This document shows positions 18,643 to 27,722 of a DNA stretch of 38,335 nucleotides, piece after piece. The stretch comes from Niastella sp. (GTDB lineage Bacteria > Bacteroidota > Bacteroidia > Chitinophagales > Chitinophagaceae). Under the pieces are notes generated by a model, which worked only from the letters and a program-made list of their open reading frames with translations, searched no databases and was not told the origin of the DNA. The position numbers and the translations under genes were made by a program. Position 1 is the stretch's first letter; the number at the start of each line of letters is the position of its first letter. The DNA is taken from the NCBI GenBank assembly GCA_017744515.1, contig JAGIBF010000079.1, positions 1-38,335 on the forward strand. The letters are read 5' to 3'.

Positions 18643-20076
18643 ATGAAACGTAGGATATTCCTTCAGCAAACAGGCCTGGCAGGCGCCGGCCTGCTCATCG
18701 GGCCTTTGTCATCATTGGCTGCCACATCAAAAGAGAACACAGACCAATTCCCCGTAGTCCGCATCCCTGCCGGCAAACGCCATTTCTCCAGCGCATCCGT
18801 AGAAAAAACAATACAGGAGTTCAAAGCCAACGTGAAGAACCCGGAGCTGGCCTGGCTGTTTGAAAATTGCTTCCCCAATACATTAGATACCACGGTATAC
18901 CATACCACCAAAGAAGGCCGCCCCGACACCTATGTCATTACCGGCGACATCGATGCCATGTGGCTGCGGGACAGCTCGGCCCAGGTATGGCCCTACCTGC
19001 AGTTCATGAAGCAGGACCAGCCCTTGCAGCAATTGGTAGCGGGCGTCATCAACCACCAGACCGCCTGCGTCCTGAAAGATCCCTTTGCCAATGCCTTCTA
19101 CAACGATCCGGAAAAAAGAGGAGAGTGGACCAAAGACCATACCGACATGAAGCCCGGCGTGCATGAGCGCAAATGGGAAATAGACTCCCTCTGCTATCCC
19201 ATCCGCCTCGCTTACCATTATTGGAAACTCACCGGTGATACGGCGCCATTCGATAGCCAGTGGCAACAGGCCATCAAAGCCATCTACGACACCTTCCGCG
19301 ACCAGCAGCGTAAGACGGGCAACGGCAAATACAAGTTTCAGCGCACCACGCCCTTTGCCACCGATACCCTGCCCATGAACGGATATGGGTATCCAGTAAA
19401 ACCGGTGGGATTGATCTGCTCGGCATTCCGCCCGAGCGATGATGCTACGGTCTATTCTTTCCTGATCCCTTCCAACTTCTTTGCGGTGGTGAGCCTGCGT
19501 CAGGCGGCGGAGATGTTGACGGCCATTGCAAAGGATACCAAAACAGCGGGAGAGTTGAGCGCGTTGGCGGCGGAGGTAGAGAAGGCTTTGCAGCAACATG
19601 CCATCGTGGAGCACAAAACATTCGGAAAAGTATACGCCTATGAAGTAAACGGCTTCGGTAGTTATAATTTGATGGACGATGCCAATGTACCCAGCCTGTT
19701 GTCTATGCCTTATCTCGGTTCGGTGAAAGCAACCGATCCCATATACCAAAACACGCGCAGGCTGGTATTGAGCAGTGAGAATCCTTTCTTTTTTAAGGGC
19801 TCAGCCGGTGAAGGCATTGGCGGTCCCCACGTAGGGCAGGACATGATCTGGCCCATGGCCATCACCATGCGTGGCTTGACCAGCAGCAGCGATGCAGAGA
19901 TCAAAACATGCATCAGTCTGCTACAAAAAACGCATGGCGATACCGGCTTCATGCACGAAGCCTTCCACAAGAACGATCCCAAAAATTTCACCCGCAAGTG
20001 GTTCGCCTGGGCCAACACCCTCTTCGGCGAATTCCTCTGGAAAACCTACAAAGAAAAACCAACCCTGTTAAGCTAA
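18643..20076 (+). CDS. Glycoside hydrolase family 125 (exo-alpha-1,6-mannosidase)
   Basis: 477 residues from ATG 18643 (MKRRIFLQQTGLAGAGLLIG); the twin arginine and RRIFLQ pattern suggest a Tat-type signal, with cleavage near SLAA. An in-frame ATG at 18583 would place 20 unlikely residues before it. Family features: TYVITGDIDAMWLRDSSAQV, NAFYNDPEKRGEW, RKWEIDSLCYPIRLAYHYW, SAFRPSDDATVYSFLIPSNF, MDDANVPSLLSMPYLG, then PHVGQDMIWPMAITMRGLTS and FMHEAFHKNDPKNFTRKWF. GH125 enzymes are inverting, metal-independent exo-mannosidases acting on N-glycan-type mannosides. It is divergent from the ECF-FecR-SusCD set, a layout that suggests a mannoside-use locus; no other glycosidase is in the window. Confidence 0.94.
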   Translation: MKRRIFLQQTGLAGAGLLIGPLSSLAATSKENTDQFPVVRIPAGKRHFSSASVEKTIQEFKANVKNPELAWLFENCFPNTLDTTVYHTTKEGRPDTYVITGDIDAMWLRDSSAQVWPYLQFMKQDQPLQQLVAGVINHQTACVLKDPFANAFYNDPEKRGEWTKDHTDMKPGVHERKWEIDSLCYPIRLAYHYWKLTGDTAPFDSQWQQAIKAIYDTFRDQQRKTGNGKYKFQRTTPFATDTLPMNGYGYPVKPVGLICSAFRPSDDATVYSFLIPSNFFAVVSLRQAAEMLTAIAKDTKTAGELSALAAEVEKALQQHAIVEHKTFGKVYAYEVNGFGSYNLMDDANVPSLLSMPYLGSVKATDPIYQNTRRLVLSSENPFFFKGSAGEGIGGPHVGQDMIWPMAITMRGLTSSSDAEIKTCISLLQKTHGDTGFMHEAFHKNDPKNFTRKWFAWANTLFGEFLWKTYKEKPTLLS

Positions 20077-20100
20077 TAGGCTAATAAGCCCAATGCATAC

Positions 20101-20126
20101 AAGCCCGTTGCACCTGCAACGGGCTT
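20101..20126 (+). terminator. Terminator-like hairpin after the GH125 gene
   Basis: A 12-bp perfect stem (AAGCCCGTTGCA with its complement, minimal loop) 25 bases after the stop, with CTTTC following. Confidence 0.65.
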
Positions 20127-20148
20127 TCAAGGAATTAATAATAACAGT

Positions 20149-20381
20149 GGCTATGCACAAAGCATGAACCCCGCCTAACTGCAACCTCGCAAACAATGAA
20201 TTACCCAATAGTAATCCATCCCAAAGCATAAAAGCCAAAAAAGTAGTAATCAAAGCCAAACCTGGGGTGGCGTTGGCCCGTCAGGCCGCGCGGAGCGATC
20301 GGGCCTGACTTGATTTTTCTTTGGTTACTTTCTTTGCATCCAAGGCAAAGAAAGTGACAATCCCGCGCGAGAAGCGCGAAA
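20149..20381 (+). repeat. Dispersed repeat, copy A
   Basis: About 233 bp that match 21831-22064 in direct orientation; 20245-20340 is identical over 96 bp. It holds a hairpin (TCAGGCC with GGCCTGA), a T-rich run, and AAAGAAAGTGACAA, which recurs near 20410. The short reverse-strand frames inside it are products of the repeat. The remaining bases up to 20521 show only repeated CAAA/GCGAT-type words. Confidence 0.85.
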
Positions 20382-20521
20382 CCCTTGCGTAAGCAAAAAA
20401 GTAAAAGTAAAGAAAGTGACAACATCGCAAACAGCGATAAAAAGCCACCAAAGGTGGCCACATCGCAAAGGTGGTATCGCAAACGGAGCAAACGAAAAAA
20501 AGGAAAAACGAAAAAAGGTGC

Positions 20522-21568
20522 TCAATTCAAACTAATTGTAAACGTAGCCCCCTTACCCGCCCCCGCGCTATGCGCAATAAGATCTCCACGCTGATGGCGT
20601 ATTATCTTGCGACTCAAGTATAAGCCGAGCCCCGTCGTCGGCTCACCAGCCGTCCCCTTACGTCCACTCTTAGTAAACCTTTCAAACAACTGTTCACTGA
20701 TAGCAGTATCAAACCCAATACCACTATCGATCACCTCGATGATCGTCTGATGATCCTGCTGCTGAATGCGAATTAATACGGATGTCCCCGGATGAGAAAA
20801 TTTGATAGCGTTACCCACCAGGTTTTTCAACACCTGTTTGAAGAGGTCGGCATGAACATGAACCGATCCGGTATGACGCACATCGGTCGTGAGAGCGATC
20901 TGTTTGTTGGCCGCAATAGGTTGCATGGATTGAAGGATGTCGTCGACGAGATGAGCAAGCGACACAGCTTCCAGCTGACTACTATCCTGGAACAGATAAT
21001 CCATGCGCAAGATCTCGAGGATGTTTTCGAGGATCAGCTGTTGCTCTTTGGCCGATTCGGTAATCCCTTCTGCAATCTCTTTTACCTCTTCTGCAGAAAG
21101 CGTTTGTTCCTGAATAATTCCTGCATAGGTCTGCACATTACGCAAAGGGGTGCGCAGGTCATGCGATAGGAGAGCGGTGAGGTCTTTCTTTTCTTCCAGC
21201 ACACTGTTGAGCTCGGTGAGGGTAAGCTGGATATGTTGCATCAGTTGACCAGCTTCGTCGGCATAGTGCGTGGGCAGTTGAGGCAGTTCATGCTCATTGA
21301 GGAAGAGCTTTAACGTATGCTGACTCTGCCGCAAGGGCGCCAGCAGGCCGTTCAATATAAACAGTGTGGCGGCGGTAGCGCCGAGCGTTAAGAGTAGTGT
21401 AATGAGTAAGATAGCGCCGGTGCTGATCACGCCGGTAGCCAGCAATACAAAGATGAGCAATCCTATAAGCGGCACGTGAATGCCAAGGAAAGCAATAAAC
21501 AGGAATTTAAAGGTATAGCTGCGCGATAGAAAACGTACCCGCGACAGCTTGTCGTAGATAGGATGCAT
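20522..21568 (-). CDS. Membrane sensor histidine kinase, orphan
   Basis: 348 residues. Two membrane helices (about 22-45 and 48-75) lie close together with almost no periplasmic loop, then a HAMP-like linker (75-125), a HisKA domain with His136 in LLSHDLRTPLRNVQTYAGII, and a HATPase domain with NLVGNAIKF (N box), EVIDSGIGFD (G1) and TGLGLYLSRK (G2). It would autophosphorylate and pass phosphate to a response regulator; none is encoded in the window. The lack of an extracellular domain suggests it senses something in the membrane or cytoplasm. It is bracketed by two direct copies of the dispersed repeat. Confidence 0.93.
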   Translation of the reverse strand: MHPIYDKLSRVRFLSRSYTFKFLFIAFLGIHVPLIGLLIFVLLATGVISTGAILLITLLLTLGATAATLFILNGLLAPLRQSQHTLKLFLNEHELPQLPTHYADEAGQLMQHIQLTLTELNSVLEEKKDLTALLSHDLRTPLRNVQTYAGIIQEQTLSAEEVKEIAEGITESAKEQQLILENILEILRMDYLFQDSSQLEAVSLAHLVDDILQSMQPIAANKQIALTTDVRHTGSVHVHADLFKQVLKNLVGNAIKFSHPGTSVLIRIQQQDHQTIIEVIDSGIGFDTAISEQLFERFTKSGRKGTAGEPTTGLGLYLSRKIIRHQRGDLIAHSAGAGKGATFTISLN

Positions 21569-21830
21569 GGAGTTGGGCCTTTGACCAGTTAACGAATGGA
21601 CGCTGCCGGGGAGGATAGTTGACTCTTTTTCCCGGCAACACGGTTTAGTGAATGCATCTTAACGGACCCCGGTTGGATATATTTTACATCCTAAGCGTTT
21701 TCGCTTAGATTTTAATCTCCACGCCCGCCGAAGCCTCAGCAAAGACCGGGAACCGTCATCCCATGGCCATTTCAGTAAGTGTAACATGACAATTGTCAAA
21801 CCTGAAAAGAGAAGGAATAAGAATAAGAGC
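21569..21830. other. Gene-free stretch before the kinase gene
   Basis: No coding region, RNA or clear promoter is seen between the kinase start and repeat copy B. Confidence 0.4.
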
Positions 21831-22064
21831 GACTATGCAGAAGACAAGAACCCCGCCTAACTGCAACATCAAATACAAATGAATGACCCAATAATAATCC
21901 ATCCCAAAGCATAAAAGCCCAAAAAACAGTAATCAAAGCCAAACCTGGGGTGGCGTTGGCCCGTCAGGCCGCGCGGAGCGATCGGGCCTGACTTGATTTT
22001 TCTTTGGTTACTTTCTTTGCATCATAGGCAAAGAAAGTGACAAGTCCGCGCGCGAAGCGCGAAA
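21831..22064 (+). repeat. Dispersed repeat, copy B
   Basis: Second copy of the 20149-20381 repeat, same orientation; 21928-22023 is identical to 20245-20340. AAAGAAAGTGACAA occurs inside and again near 22107, with a variant at 22190, extending the repetitive zone almost to the pcm promoter. Confidence 0.85.
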
Positions 22065-22209
22065 ATCCCAAGGGAAGCGTAAAAGATTAAAAGAAGAAAG
22101 GTTAATACAAAGAAAGTGACAAAAGAGGGCGAGGCAAAGCCCTTGCCACTTCGCAACGGCGATAAAAAATGCAAGCCTGCATTCACGAATAAAGTGACAA
22201 CAAGAGTCA

Positions 22210-22240
22210 TTGACCATCAGCCACTTTTGTCATATCTTTG
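22210..22240 (+). promoter_or_regulatory. Promoter of pcm
   Basis: TTG at 22210-22212, exactly 20 bases, then TATCTTTG at 22233-22240, a full match to TAnnTTTG. The ATG is only 9 bases beyond, so the mRNA has a leader of a few bases at most. Confidence 0.7.
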
Positions 22241-22248
22241 TCTCAACA

Positions 22249-22905
22249 ATGAGATCATTCGAAGACACATACCGCCACAAGGGCCTCCGCATGCAGTTAG
22301 TAAAAGTGTTGAAAGAAAAAGGCATTACCGACGAGCGGGTGCTTACAGCCATACAAAACATTCCCCGGCATTATTTCATGGATTCGGCCTTCGACAAGAT
22401 CGCGTATGAAGACCGTGCTTTCCCCATCGATGCAGACCAAACCATTTCCCAGCCATATACGGTGGCTTACCAGAGCCAGTTATTGGAAGTAAAACCGTTG
22501 GAAAAGGTGCTGGAGATAGGGACCGGCAGTGGTTACCAGGCTATCGTGTTGGGTGAGTTAGGTGCTAATGTATTCACTATCGAGCGGCAGAAAAAACTGT
22601 TCGATGTACACCGCAGGTTCATTTTGCGCGATAAGTATCCCCGCATTAAATACTTCTATGGCGATGGCTTCGAAGGCCTCCCCACCTTTGCACCTTTCGA
22701 TAAGGTGATCATCACGGCTGCTGCGCCTTATATTCCGCCCAGGCTTGTTCAGCAAATGAGGACCGGTGGCAAAATGGTCATCCCGGTAGGAGAGGGACAT
22801 GTGCAGCGTATGCTGCGCCTCACCAAACAGGCGGATGGCACCACCACCGAAGAGATTTTCGAGAACTTCTCTTTTGTACCCATGCTCGAAGGAAAGAACA
22901 GCTGA
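22249..22905 (+). CDS. pcm: Protein-L-isoaspartate O-methyltransferase
   Basis: 218 residues from ATG 22249 (the in-frame TTG at 22210 is part of the promoter). It methylates L-isoaspartyl residues of damaged proteins with S-adenosylmethionine to start their repair. Motifs: NIPRHYFM (38-45), DQTISQPYTVA (63-73, substrate loop), KVLEIGTGSGYQAIVLGEL (86-104, cofactor binding), GDGFEGLP, then FDKVIITAAAPYIPP and GGKMVIPVGEG. Length is normal for the family. It stands alone, probably in a single-gene unit. Confidence 0.95.
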   Translation: MRSFEDTYRHKGLRMQLVKVLKEKGITDERVLTAIQNIPRHYFMDSAFDKIAYEDRAFPIDADQTISQPYTVAYQSQLLEVKPLEKVLEIGTGSGYQAIVLGELGANVFTIERQKKLFDVHRRFILRDKYPRIKYFYGDGFEGLPTFAPFDKVIITAAAPYIPPRLVQQMRTGGKMVIPVGEGHVQRMLRLTKQADGTTTEEIFENFSFVPMLEGKNS

Positions 22906-23277
22906 CCCCACAGTTCCAGGCACACGCAGTCTATTATAGATGGCCTCCTAAGAGTTAATATATAAAAGAATGATAAGCAGCCAGCGTGAGTTATTTTTTT
23001 TAATAACAATTCATAACTTAGAGGGCGATCCGTGACCACTTGGCTAAAAAAAGTGGATACGGATTTTCTAATACAGCTTTTTTCGAGTAACATTGCTTGT
23101 CAGTCGATGTTACTCCCTTAAGCCTTTAAACCTTTTATCTTCCGAAATACGATCCCCCTTCATTAGTTACAAACCAGTTTGTTTGGCTATTATCCTTTGT
23201 CCGGTTGGCCGGGAAGGAGTGGACACTATCCTTTTATCTTTTATTTAATGCTTTTGATTAATAGCTGAGAGAGAATT
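22906..23277. other. Intergenic region before the orphan ECF sigma gene
   Basis: AT-rich, 372 bases, no coding region recognised. Several TATC-TTT words (23139, 23189 and 23235 areas) resemble -7 boxes but none has a convincing partner. No terminator for pcm was identified. Confidence 0.4.
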
Positions 23278-23895
23278 ATGATTCCTTCTGAGATCAATAA
23301 TGATGTGCAACTGGTCGTTGCATTTAAAAGTGGTGATACTGCAGCGCTCAACAGGCTCTGGAAAAACAACTACAAGGCACTGGTATACTTTGCCGATCAG
23401 TTGGTACGCAACAACCTGCTCTCCGAAGATATTGTATCCGAAACATTTGTAAAGCTGTGGAAGCTGCGCGAAAACTTCGAGTCGGTACCCAGCATCCGCT
23501 CCTTCCTCTACGTCACGGTGCGCAATACCTGCTACGACCACCTCCGCAGCCAGGAGATCCACACCCGCATCCACAAGGAAATACTCTATACCTCCGACTA
23601 CACCCACGAAATGAACCGCGACGATTACGACATGATGTACGCGGAATATATTCAGCAGTTGTATGTTCAGGTACAGCAGTTACCCGACCGGTGCAAGGAA
23701 ATATTCAGCCTATACTTTTTCGAGCGCCGCACCACCAAAGAGATCGCCATGCTGCTCAATCTTTCCGAACAAACCGTCCGCAACCAAAAGACGAAAGCTG
23801 TAGCCATACTCAAATCCGCCCTGCTAAAGAAAAATATCCTGCCCATTGCTATATTATTGCACTTTTTCTCGGTATTGTGCGCCGTGGAAGAGTAG
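23278..23895 (+). CDS. ECF sigma factor with hydrophobic C-terminus
   Basis: 205 residues. Region 2: LVRNNLLSEDIVSETFVKLW and SFLYVTVRNTCYDHLRSQ; region 4: VQQLPDRCKEIFSLYFFERR and TTKEIAMLLNLSEQTVRNQK. It ends in NILPIAILLHFFSVLCAVEE, an apolar tail. With the FecR gene 135 bp downstream it forms a regulatory pair, but no TonB-dependent transporter follows. Confidence 0.93.
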   Translation: MIPSEINNDVQLVVAFKSGDTAALNRLWKNNYKALVYFADQLVRNNLLSEDIVSETFVKLWKLRENFESVPSIRSFLYVTVRNTCYDHLRSQEIHTRIHKEILYTSDYTHEMNRDDYDMMYAEYIQQLYVQVQQLPDRCKEIFSLYFFERRTTKEIAMLLNLSEQTVRNQKTKAVAILKSALLKKNILPIAILLHFFSVLCAVEE

Positions 23896-24030
23896 GTTGA
23901 CCCTACTTAGCAATATCTTAACAAAGAGAATGGCGCCGATCAATAGTTGACGTTAACCCTCCATACGTTCTATCAAAGAGCAGGGTACTGCTTTTATTAC
24001 CATTAACCATTACCTATCAACGTCATTATC

Positions 24031-25278
24031 ATGCACGAATCCGCTGTCAATAGAATAGTGCACTTATTGCTGCAACAGCAAAAAAGTGAAATTACCGAAC
24101 AGGAACAACAGGAACTCGATACCTGGACCAACGCTTCGGAAGCCAACCGTCTTTTTATCCAACGTTGCCTCGATCAGCCACAGGTTGCTGCCAGTCTCGA
24201 ACAGATGGACAAAATAGATGAGGAGGCGGCCTGGCAGACGATGATCCAAAAAAATGAGCTTGAATTCGTACCCATAATACCCATCCGTCGACGCAAAACC
24301 TGGCAATGGGTAGCCGCCGCCGCCGTCGTAGGCGTACTGGCTACCGGTGCCTATCTTTTCTTGCGCAAGGACGTAGAAAAAGCTACACCGGAAGTAGCAG
24401 TGATCGACAAAGGCGAAAACATTCAGCCGGGTACCAATAAAGCAACCCTCACCCTGGGCGATGGTCGCACCATCACACTCGATGAGCAAAAAGATGGCGT
24501 GTTGGCCAAAGAGAATGGCGCAGCTGTGAACAAGCAGGGCGATGCGCTGGTATACAATCCCGATGAACAAAATGCTGCAAAGGCAGGTGCTAAAACACCA
24601 GTCACTTATAATACAGTTACTACGCCAAGAGGCGGCTCCTTTGCCGTTACATTACCCGATAACAGCAAAGTATGGCTCAATGCTGCAGCCAGCATACGCT
24701 TTCCCACAGCATTCACCGGCGCCGAACGCCGGGTAGAAATTTCCGGCGAGGCGTACTTTGAAGTAGCTAAAAACACCACACAACCTTTTATAGTAGACAT
24801 TCTCGCCGCACCCGGTGGAGCGCACGAAGGAGCGGTCAAAGTGCTGGGCACCCATTTCAATATACGCGCCTATGATGATGAAGCCACCGTCAAAACAACC
24901 CTCCTGGAAGGTAGTGTGCAGATGGTCAATGCCGAAGGAGATAGAAAGGTAATATTGAAGCCTACCCAGCAGGGTGCTATATCCAATCAATCCCCTGAAT
25001 CCTCCAAAATCATGGTTCAGACAGTCGACATCGAAAGCGTTGTTGCCTGGAAAAATGGCTATTTCGATTTCAAAGCTGCCCCGTTGTCTGATATCCTCAA
25101 AGAGGTCAAACGCTGGTACAGCGATATCGATGACATCCAGTTGCAAATAACGGCCGATGAGGCATTTACGGCACCCGTACCACGCAATGTACCCCTCAGC
25201 ACCATGTTGAAAATCCTTGAATCTACCGATCGGGTGCATTTCCAACTAAAAGGCAAAACCCTCATTGTCACTAAGTAA
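24031..25278 (+). CDS. FecR-family anti-sigma factor of an orphan pair
   Basis: 415 residues: cytoplasmic N-terminus, one membrane helix (WVAAAAVVGVLATGAYLFL, about 92-110), a periplasmic segment ending in TVTTPRGGSFAVTLPDNSK, the FecR core (VWLNAAASIRFPTAFTGAER, RVEISGEAYFEVAKNTTQPF, VLGTHFNIRAY) and DUF4974 (YFDFKAAPLSDILKEVKRWY). It would hold the sigma factor encoded just upstream. The usual third partner is missing: the next 755 bases have no gene, so the controlling transporter must be elsewhere or lost. Confidence 0.93.
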   Translation: MHESAVNRIVHLLLQQQKSEITEQEQQELDTWTNASEANRLFIQRCLDQPQVAASLEQMDKIDEEAAWQTMIQKNELEFVPIIPIRRRKTWQWVAAAAVVGVLATGAYLFLRKDVEKATPEVAVIDKGENIQPGTNKATLTLGDGRTITLDEQKDGVLAKENGAAVNKQGDALVYNPDEQNAAKAGAKTPVTYNTVTTPRGGSFAVTLPDNSKVWLNAAASIRFPTAFTGAERRVEISGEAYFEVAKNTTQPFIVDILAAPGGAHEGAVKVLGTHFNIRAYDDEATVKTTLLEGSVQMVNAEGDRKVILKPTQQGAISNQSPESSKIMVQTVDIESVVAWKNGYFDFKAAPLSDILKEVKRWYSDIDDIQLQITADEAFTAPVPRNVPLSTMLKILESTDRVHFQLKGKTLIVTK

Positions 25279-26033
25279 TTGTCACGCTGAGATAGGACCT
25301 TGTCACGCTGAGCTTGTCGAAGCGCCGTTCAACAATTAATCTTTCCCGCTTTCCCATTTCTCATATTGATTTTAGATGTGTTAAGCCCTGCTGTCCACAG
25401 CAGGGCTTTTCTGTTGGCTTCAGGCCCCTTAGGGGCTACAGCTTTGTAGAAAAAATGTATTCAAAGGTTTTGTGCGCCATAGGTGCACCACTCTTTCAAA
25501 AAAGACGTAGTTGATCACATTTGCCTATTCGTTTATATAAATGAAAAGGAATAAGTGCACAATTTGACCTTTATGTAATGCGTGTACAAGGAATACAAAC
25601 CAGTGATACTGAGCACAGATTCCGTGCTCATGCAATGAGGTTACTATTTTCAACGGAGGAGGCCTTCCTCCTCCGTTCACTCAAAAGAATTATCATCGAC
25701 CATTAAACAGCTTATTACTGCAAGCCAGGGAGCCAGTAGCCATGAAAAAACCTTGAAACCACCTGTCGAAAGACGGTCCCGGCTACACCCGCGGGAAAAA
25801 AGAATCCAACATTGAAAAATGCATTTCCCTGGCTTCGCAGTATAGCTCACTATCTCTTCCCTTTGTCTTCCCCTCACGCAATGGTTAGCCGGCCACTAAG
25901 CGTCCCCGTTGATACTTATTGTCATTTTTTTATCACGACTGTTCGATCGGCCGGGACAAATGAACACTTGTTCGTTATATTATAATAATTCACCTGCCCA
26001 TCCACGGCAGGCGACTGACTAATCATATTTATT
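25279..26033. repeat. Gene-free region with dispersed-repeat fragments
   Basis: TGTCACGCTGA occurs twice (from about 25280 and 25300), the second continuing as GCTTGTCGAAGCG; a related pair is at 37301-37340. About 25417-25500 resembles a widespread Bacteroidota repeat (CCCCTTAGGGG and GTGCGCCATAGGTGCACC words). A CCTGCC/GGCAGG hairpin (25993-26011) lies just before the next sigma gene. The rest, 25510-25980, shows nothing recognisable. Confidence 0.55.
25383..25408 (+). terminator. Intrinsic terminator after the orphan ECF-FecR pair
   Basis: Stem of 11 bp (AAGCCCTGCTG with CAGCAGGGCTT), loop TCCA, followed by TT and a pyrimidine-rich stretch. Confidence 0.7.
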
Positions 26034-26624
26034 ATGCCCCAAGACAACCTTAACCCCATAAATCAGTCCGAGCAGTGGCTCACCGAAATATACCGGCAGG
26101 AATACTTCGGTCTCATGCGTTATATAAGAGGATTCGTCAAAGAAAAAGAGCAGGCCGAAGATATCCTGGGCGATAGCATGCTCAAGCTCTACAGGAAAGT
26201 GGAAAAAACACCCGGCGCATTCGCTACCTCCGCCAATCTTAAAAACTTCCTGGTCACTACCATTCGAAACGCTTGCCTCACATACCTCAGTAAAGAACAT
26301 CCCCACAATAAAATAGAACTGGATGAGATGATTGCCGATGACGCTCATGCGGCATTGCAATTGGAAAAGAGCGAGAACCTGCTGCTGCTCCAATCATTCA
26401 TCAATAAACTGTCCGGACGGCTGCAACAGGTGGCCCACCTCGCTTGGGTTGAAGGCTGCTCTGTAGAGGAAACCGTCCAACGCATGGAGATCGGCAAGGA
26501 GTCGGTCAGTGTGTATAGGACCAGAGCGCTCAATGAGTTACGGCGTTTGATCCTGAGCCAGGGAGGTCACCTGTCGCTCGACGAAATATTCATGCTGCTA
26601 TGGCTGCTCTATGCACTCTTTTGA
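26034..26624 (+). CDS. ECF sigma factor, module 1
   Basis: 196 residues. Region 2: YIRGFVKEKEQAEDILGDSM and NFLVTTIRNACLTYLSKEHP; region 4: INKLSGRLQQVAHLAWVEGC, SVEETVQRMEIGKESVSVYR. The end LDEIFMLLWLLYALF is strongly hydrophobic. It heads an ECF-FecR-SusC module that is paralogous to the one at 32370-37271. Confidence 0.92.
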   Translation: MPQDNLNPINQSEQWLTEIYRQEYFGLMRYIRGFVKEKEQAEDILGDSMLKLYRKVEKTPGAFATSANLKNFLVTTIRNACLTYLSKEHPHNKIELDEMIADDAHAALQLEKSENLLLLQSFINKLSGRLQQVAHLAWVEGCSVEETVQRMEIGKESVSVYRTRALNELRRLILSQGGHLSLDEIFMLLWLLYALF

Positions 26625-26717
26625 TTTTTTTTAAAATAGTTGCAGATCCTTGTTAAGAAGTTGACGGGTGGTAAGTCTCTCCCCTAAATAGCTCGTGTTT
26701 TCCATCAAACCTGTTGG

Positions 26718-27722
26718 ATGAAAAACCTTCCGCATAACCTTGTATTGATCTTCTACAAACGCAAAGCCGGAACGCGGCTCACGCGGGCCGAAAAGCGTGC
26801 GTGGAAAAAGTACCGTAAGGTCCATCCCAGGGAGGAAACGTTCGATGACAATGCCTTTGAAGAGCTCGCACGGTACCAGCAGGAAATGCCGCCCGTGGAA
26901 GAGTTCTTCCAACGATATGCTATACCATTAACCAGTCCTTTTCCTACACAGCAGAAGCAGGAGGCTACTGGCCGGGTACTTCGCTTTCCCCGACGTCACC
27001 TGGCAGTAGCCGCTTCTATTTTGTTCATCGTCGCATGTGCAGCCTGGTGGTTCTTCTTACGCGATAACGTGCACTGGAGCCGCCTGCAAACAGCAAAAGG
27101 AGAACAACGCCAGTTCACGCTGCCCGATAACACCAAAATATGGCTCAATGCGGCCACGGTGCTTAGCTACCCGCAAACATTTGGAAATGGTCCCCGCGAA
27201 GTAATACTGGAAGAAGGCGAAGCATACTTTGAAGTAACGAAAAAGGGAGAAGAACAACCCTTCATAGTGCGCTGCAAAGATCAGCAGATAACAGTCCTGG
27301 GCACACAATTCAATATAAAGGCCTACGCAGCAGACGCAACGGTAACCACCACGCTTGTTGAAGGAAAAGTGCACGTGCAGCAAGGACAGCAATCCATGGT
27401 ACTCATGCCAGGCCAGCAGGCAGTCACCGGTAAGCAGGGAAACCTTAGCCTGTCTGCAGCACATCCCAAAGAAGCCACCGGCTGGAAGAACAAATTTTTC
27501 ACCTTCTACAATAAACGGCTTTCCGGTATCATGGCCGAAGTGCAGCGATGGTACGATGTGGAGCTCATATACGTAGATCCGTTGAACGATTCTCTGTTTA
27601 CCATCGATGAGTTTCCACGCAGTGAGCCGGTCAAAGGCCTGTTGGAAAACCTCGAAGCATCGGGGCTCGTTCAGTTCGATGTAAAAGGTCGAAAGATCTA
27701 TATCCGTAAAGGAATCCCTTAG
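26718..27722 (+). CDS. FecR-family anti-sigma factor, module 1
   Basis: 334 residues: N-terminal LPHNLVLIFYKRKAGTRLTR, membrane helix LAVAASILFIVACAAWWFF (about 95-113), FecR core (LPDNTKIWLNAATVLSYPQT, EEGEAYFEVTKKGEEQPFIV, VLGTQFNIKAY) and DUF4974 (FYNKRLSGIMAEVQRWYDVE). Its N-terminus is nearly shared with the module 2 FecR (LILIYYKRKDGQSLT), which supports duplication. The sigma stop lies 93 bp upstream and SusC starts 101 bp downstream. Confidence 0.93.
   Translation: MKNLPHNLVLIFYKRKAGTRLTRAEKRAWKKYRKVHPREETFDDNAFEELARYQQEMPPVEEFFQRYAIPLTSPFPTQQKQEATGRVLRFPRRHLAVAASILFIVACAAWWFFLRDNVHWSRLQTAKGEQRQFTLPDNTKIWLNAATVLSYPQTFGNGPREVILEEGEAYFEVTKKGEEQPFIVRCKDQQITVLGTQFNIKAYAADATVTTTLVEGKVHVQQGQQSMVLMPGQQAVTGKQGNLSLSAAHPKEATGWKNKFFTFYNKRLSGIMAEVQRWYDVELIYVDPLNDSLFTIDEFPRSEPVKGLLENLEASGLVQFDVKGRKIYIRKGIP

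Noticed and set aside
18883..19749. 288-codon minus-strand frame opposite the GH125 gene
   Set aside because: Shadow of a clear GH125 enzyme.
20201..20491. Minus-strand frames of 60-96 codons inside the dispersed repeat
   Set aside because: Similar frames recur in the second repeat copy; they are products of the repeat and have no start signal.
25314..25514. 66-codon plus-strand frame
   Set aside because: Made of dispersed-repeat words and crosses a terminator hairpin.
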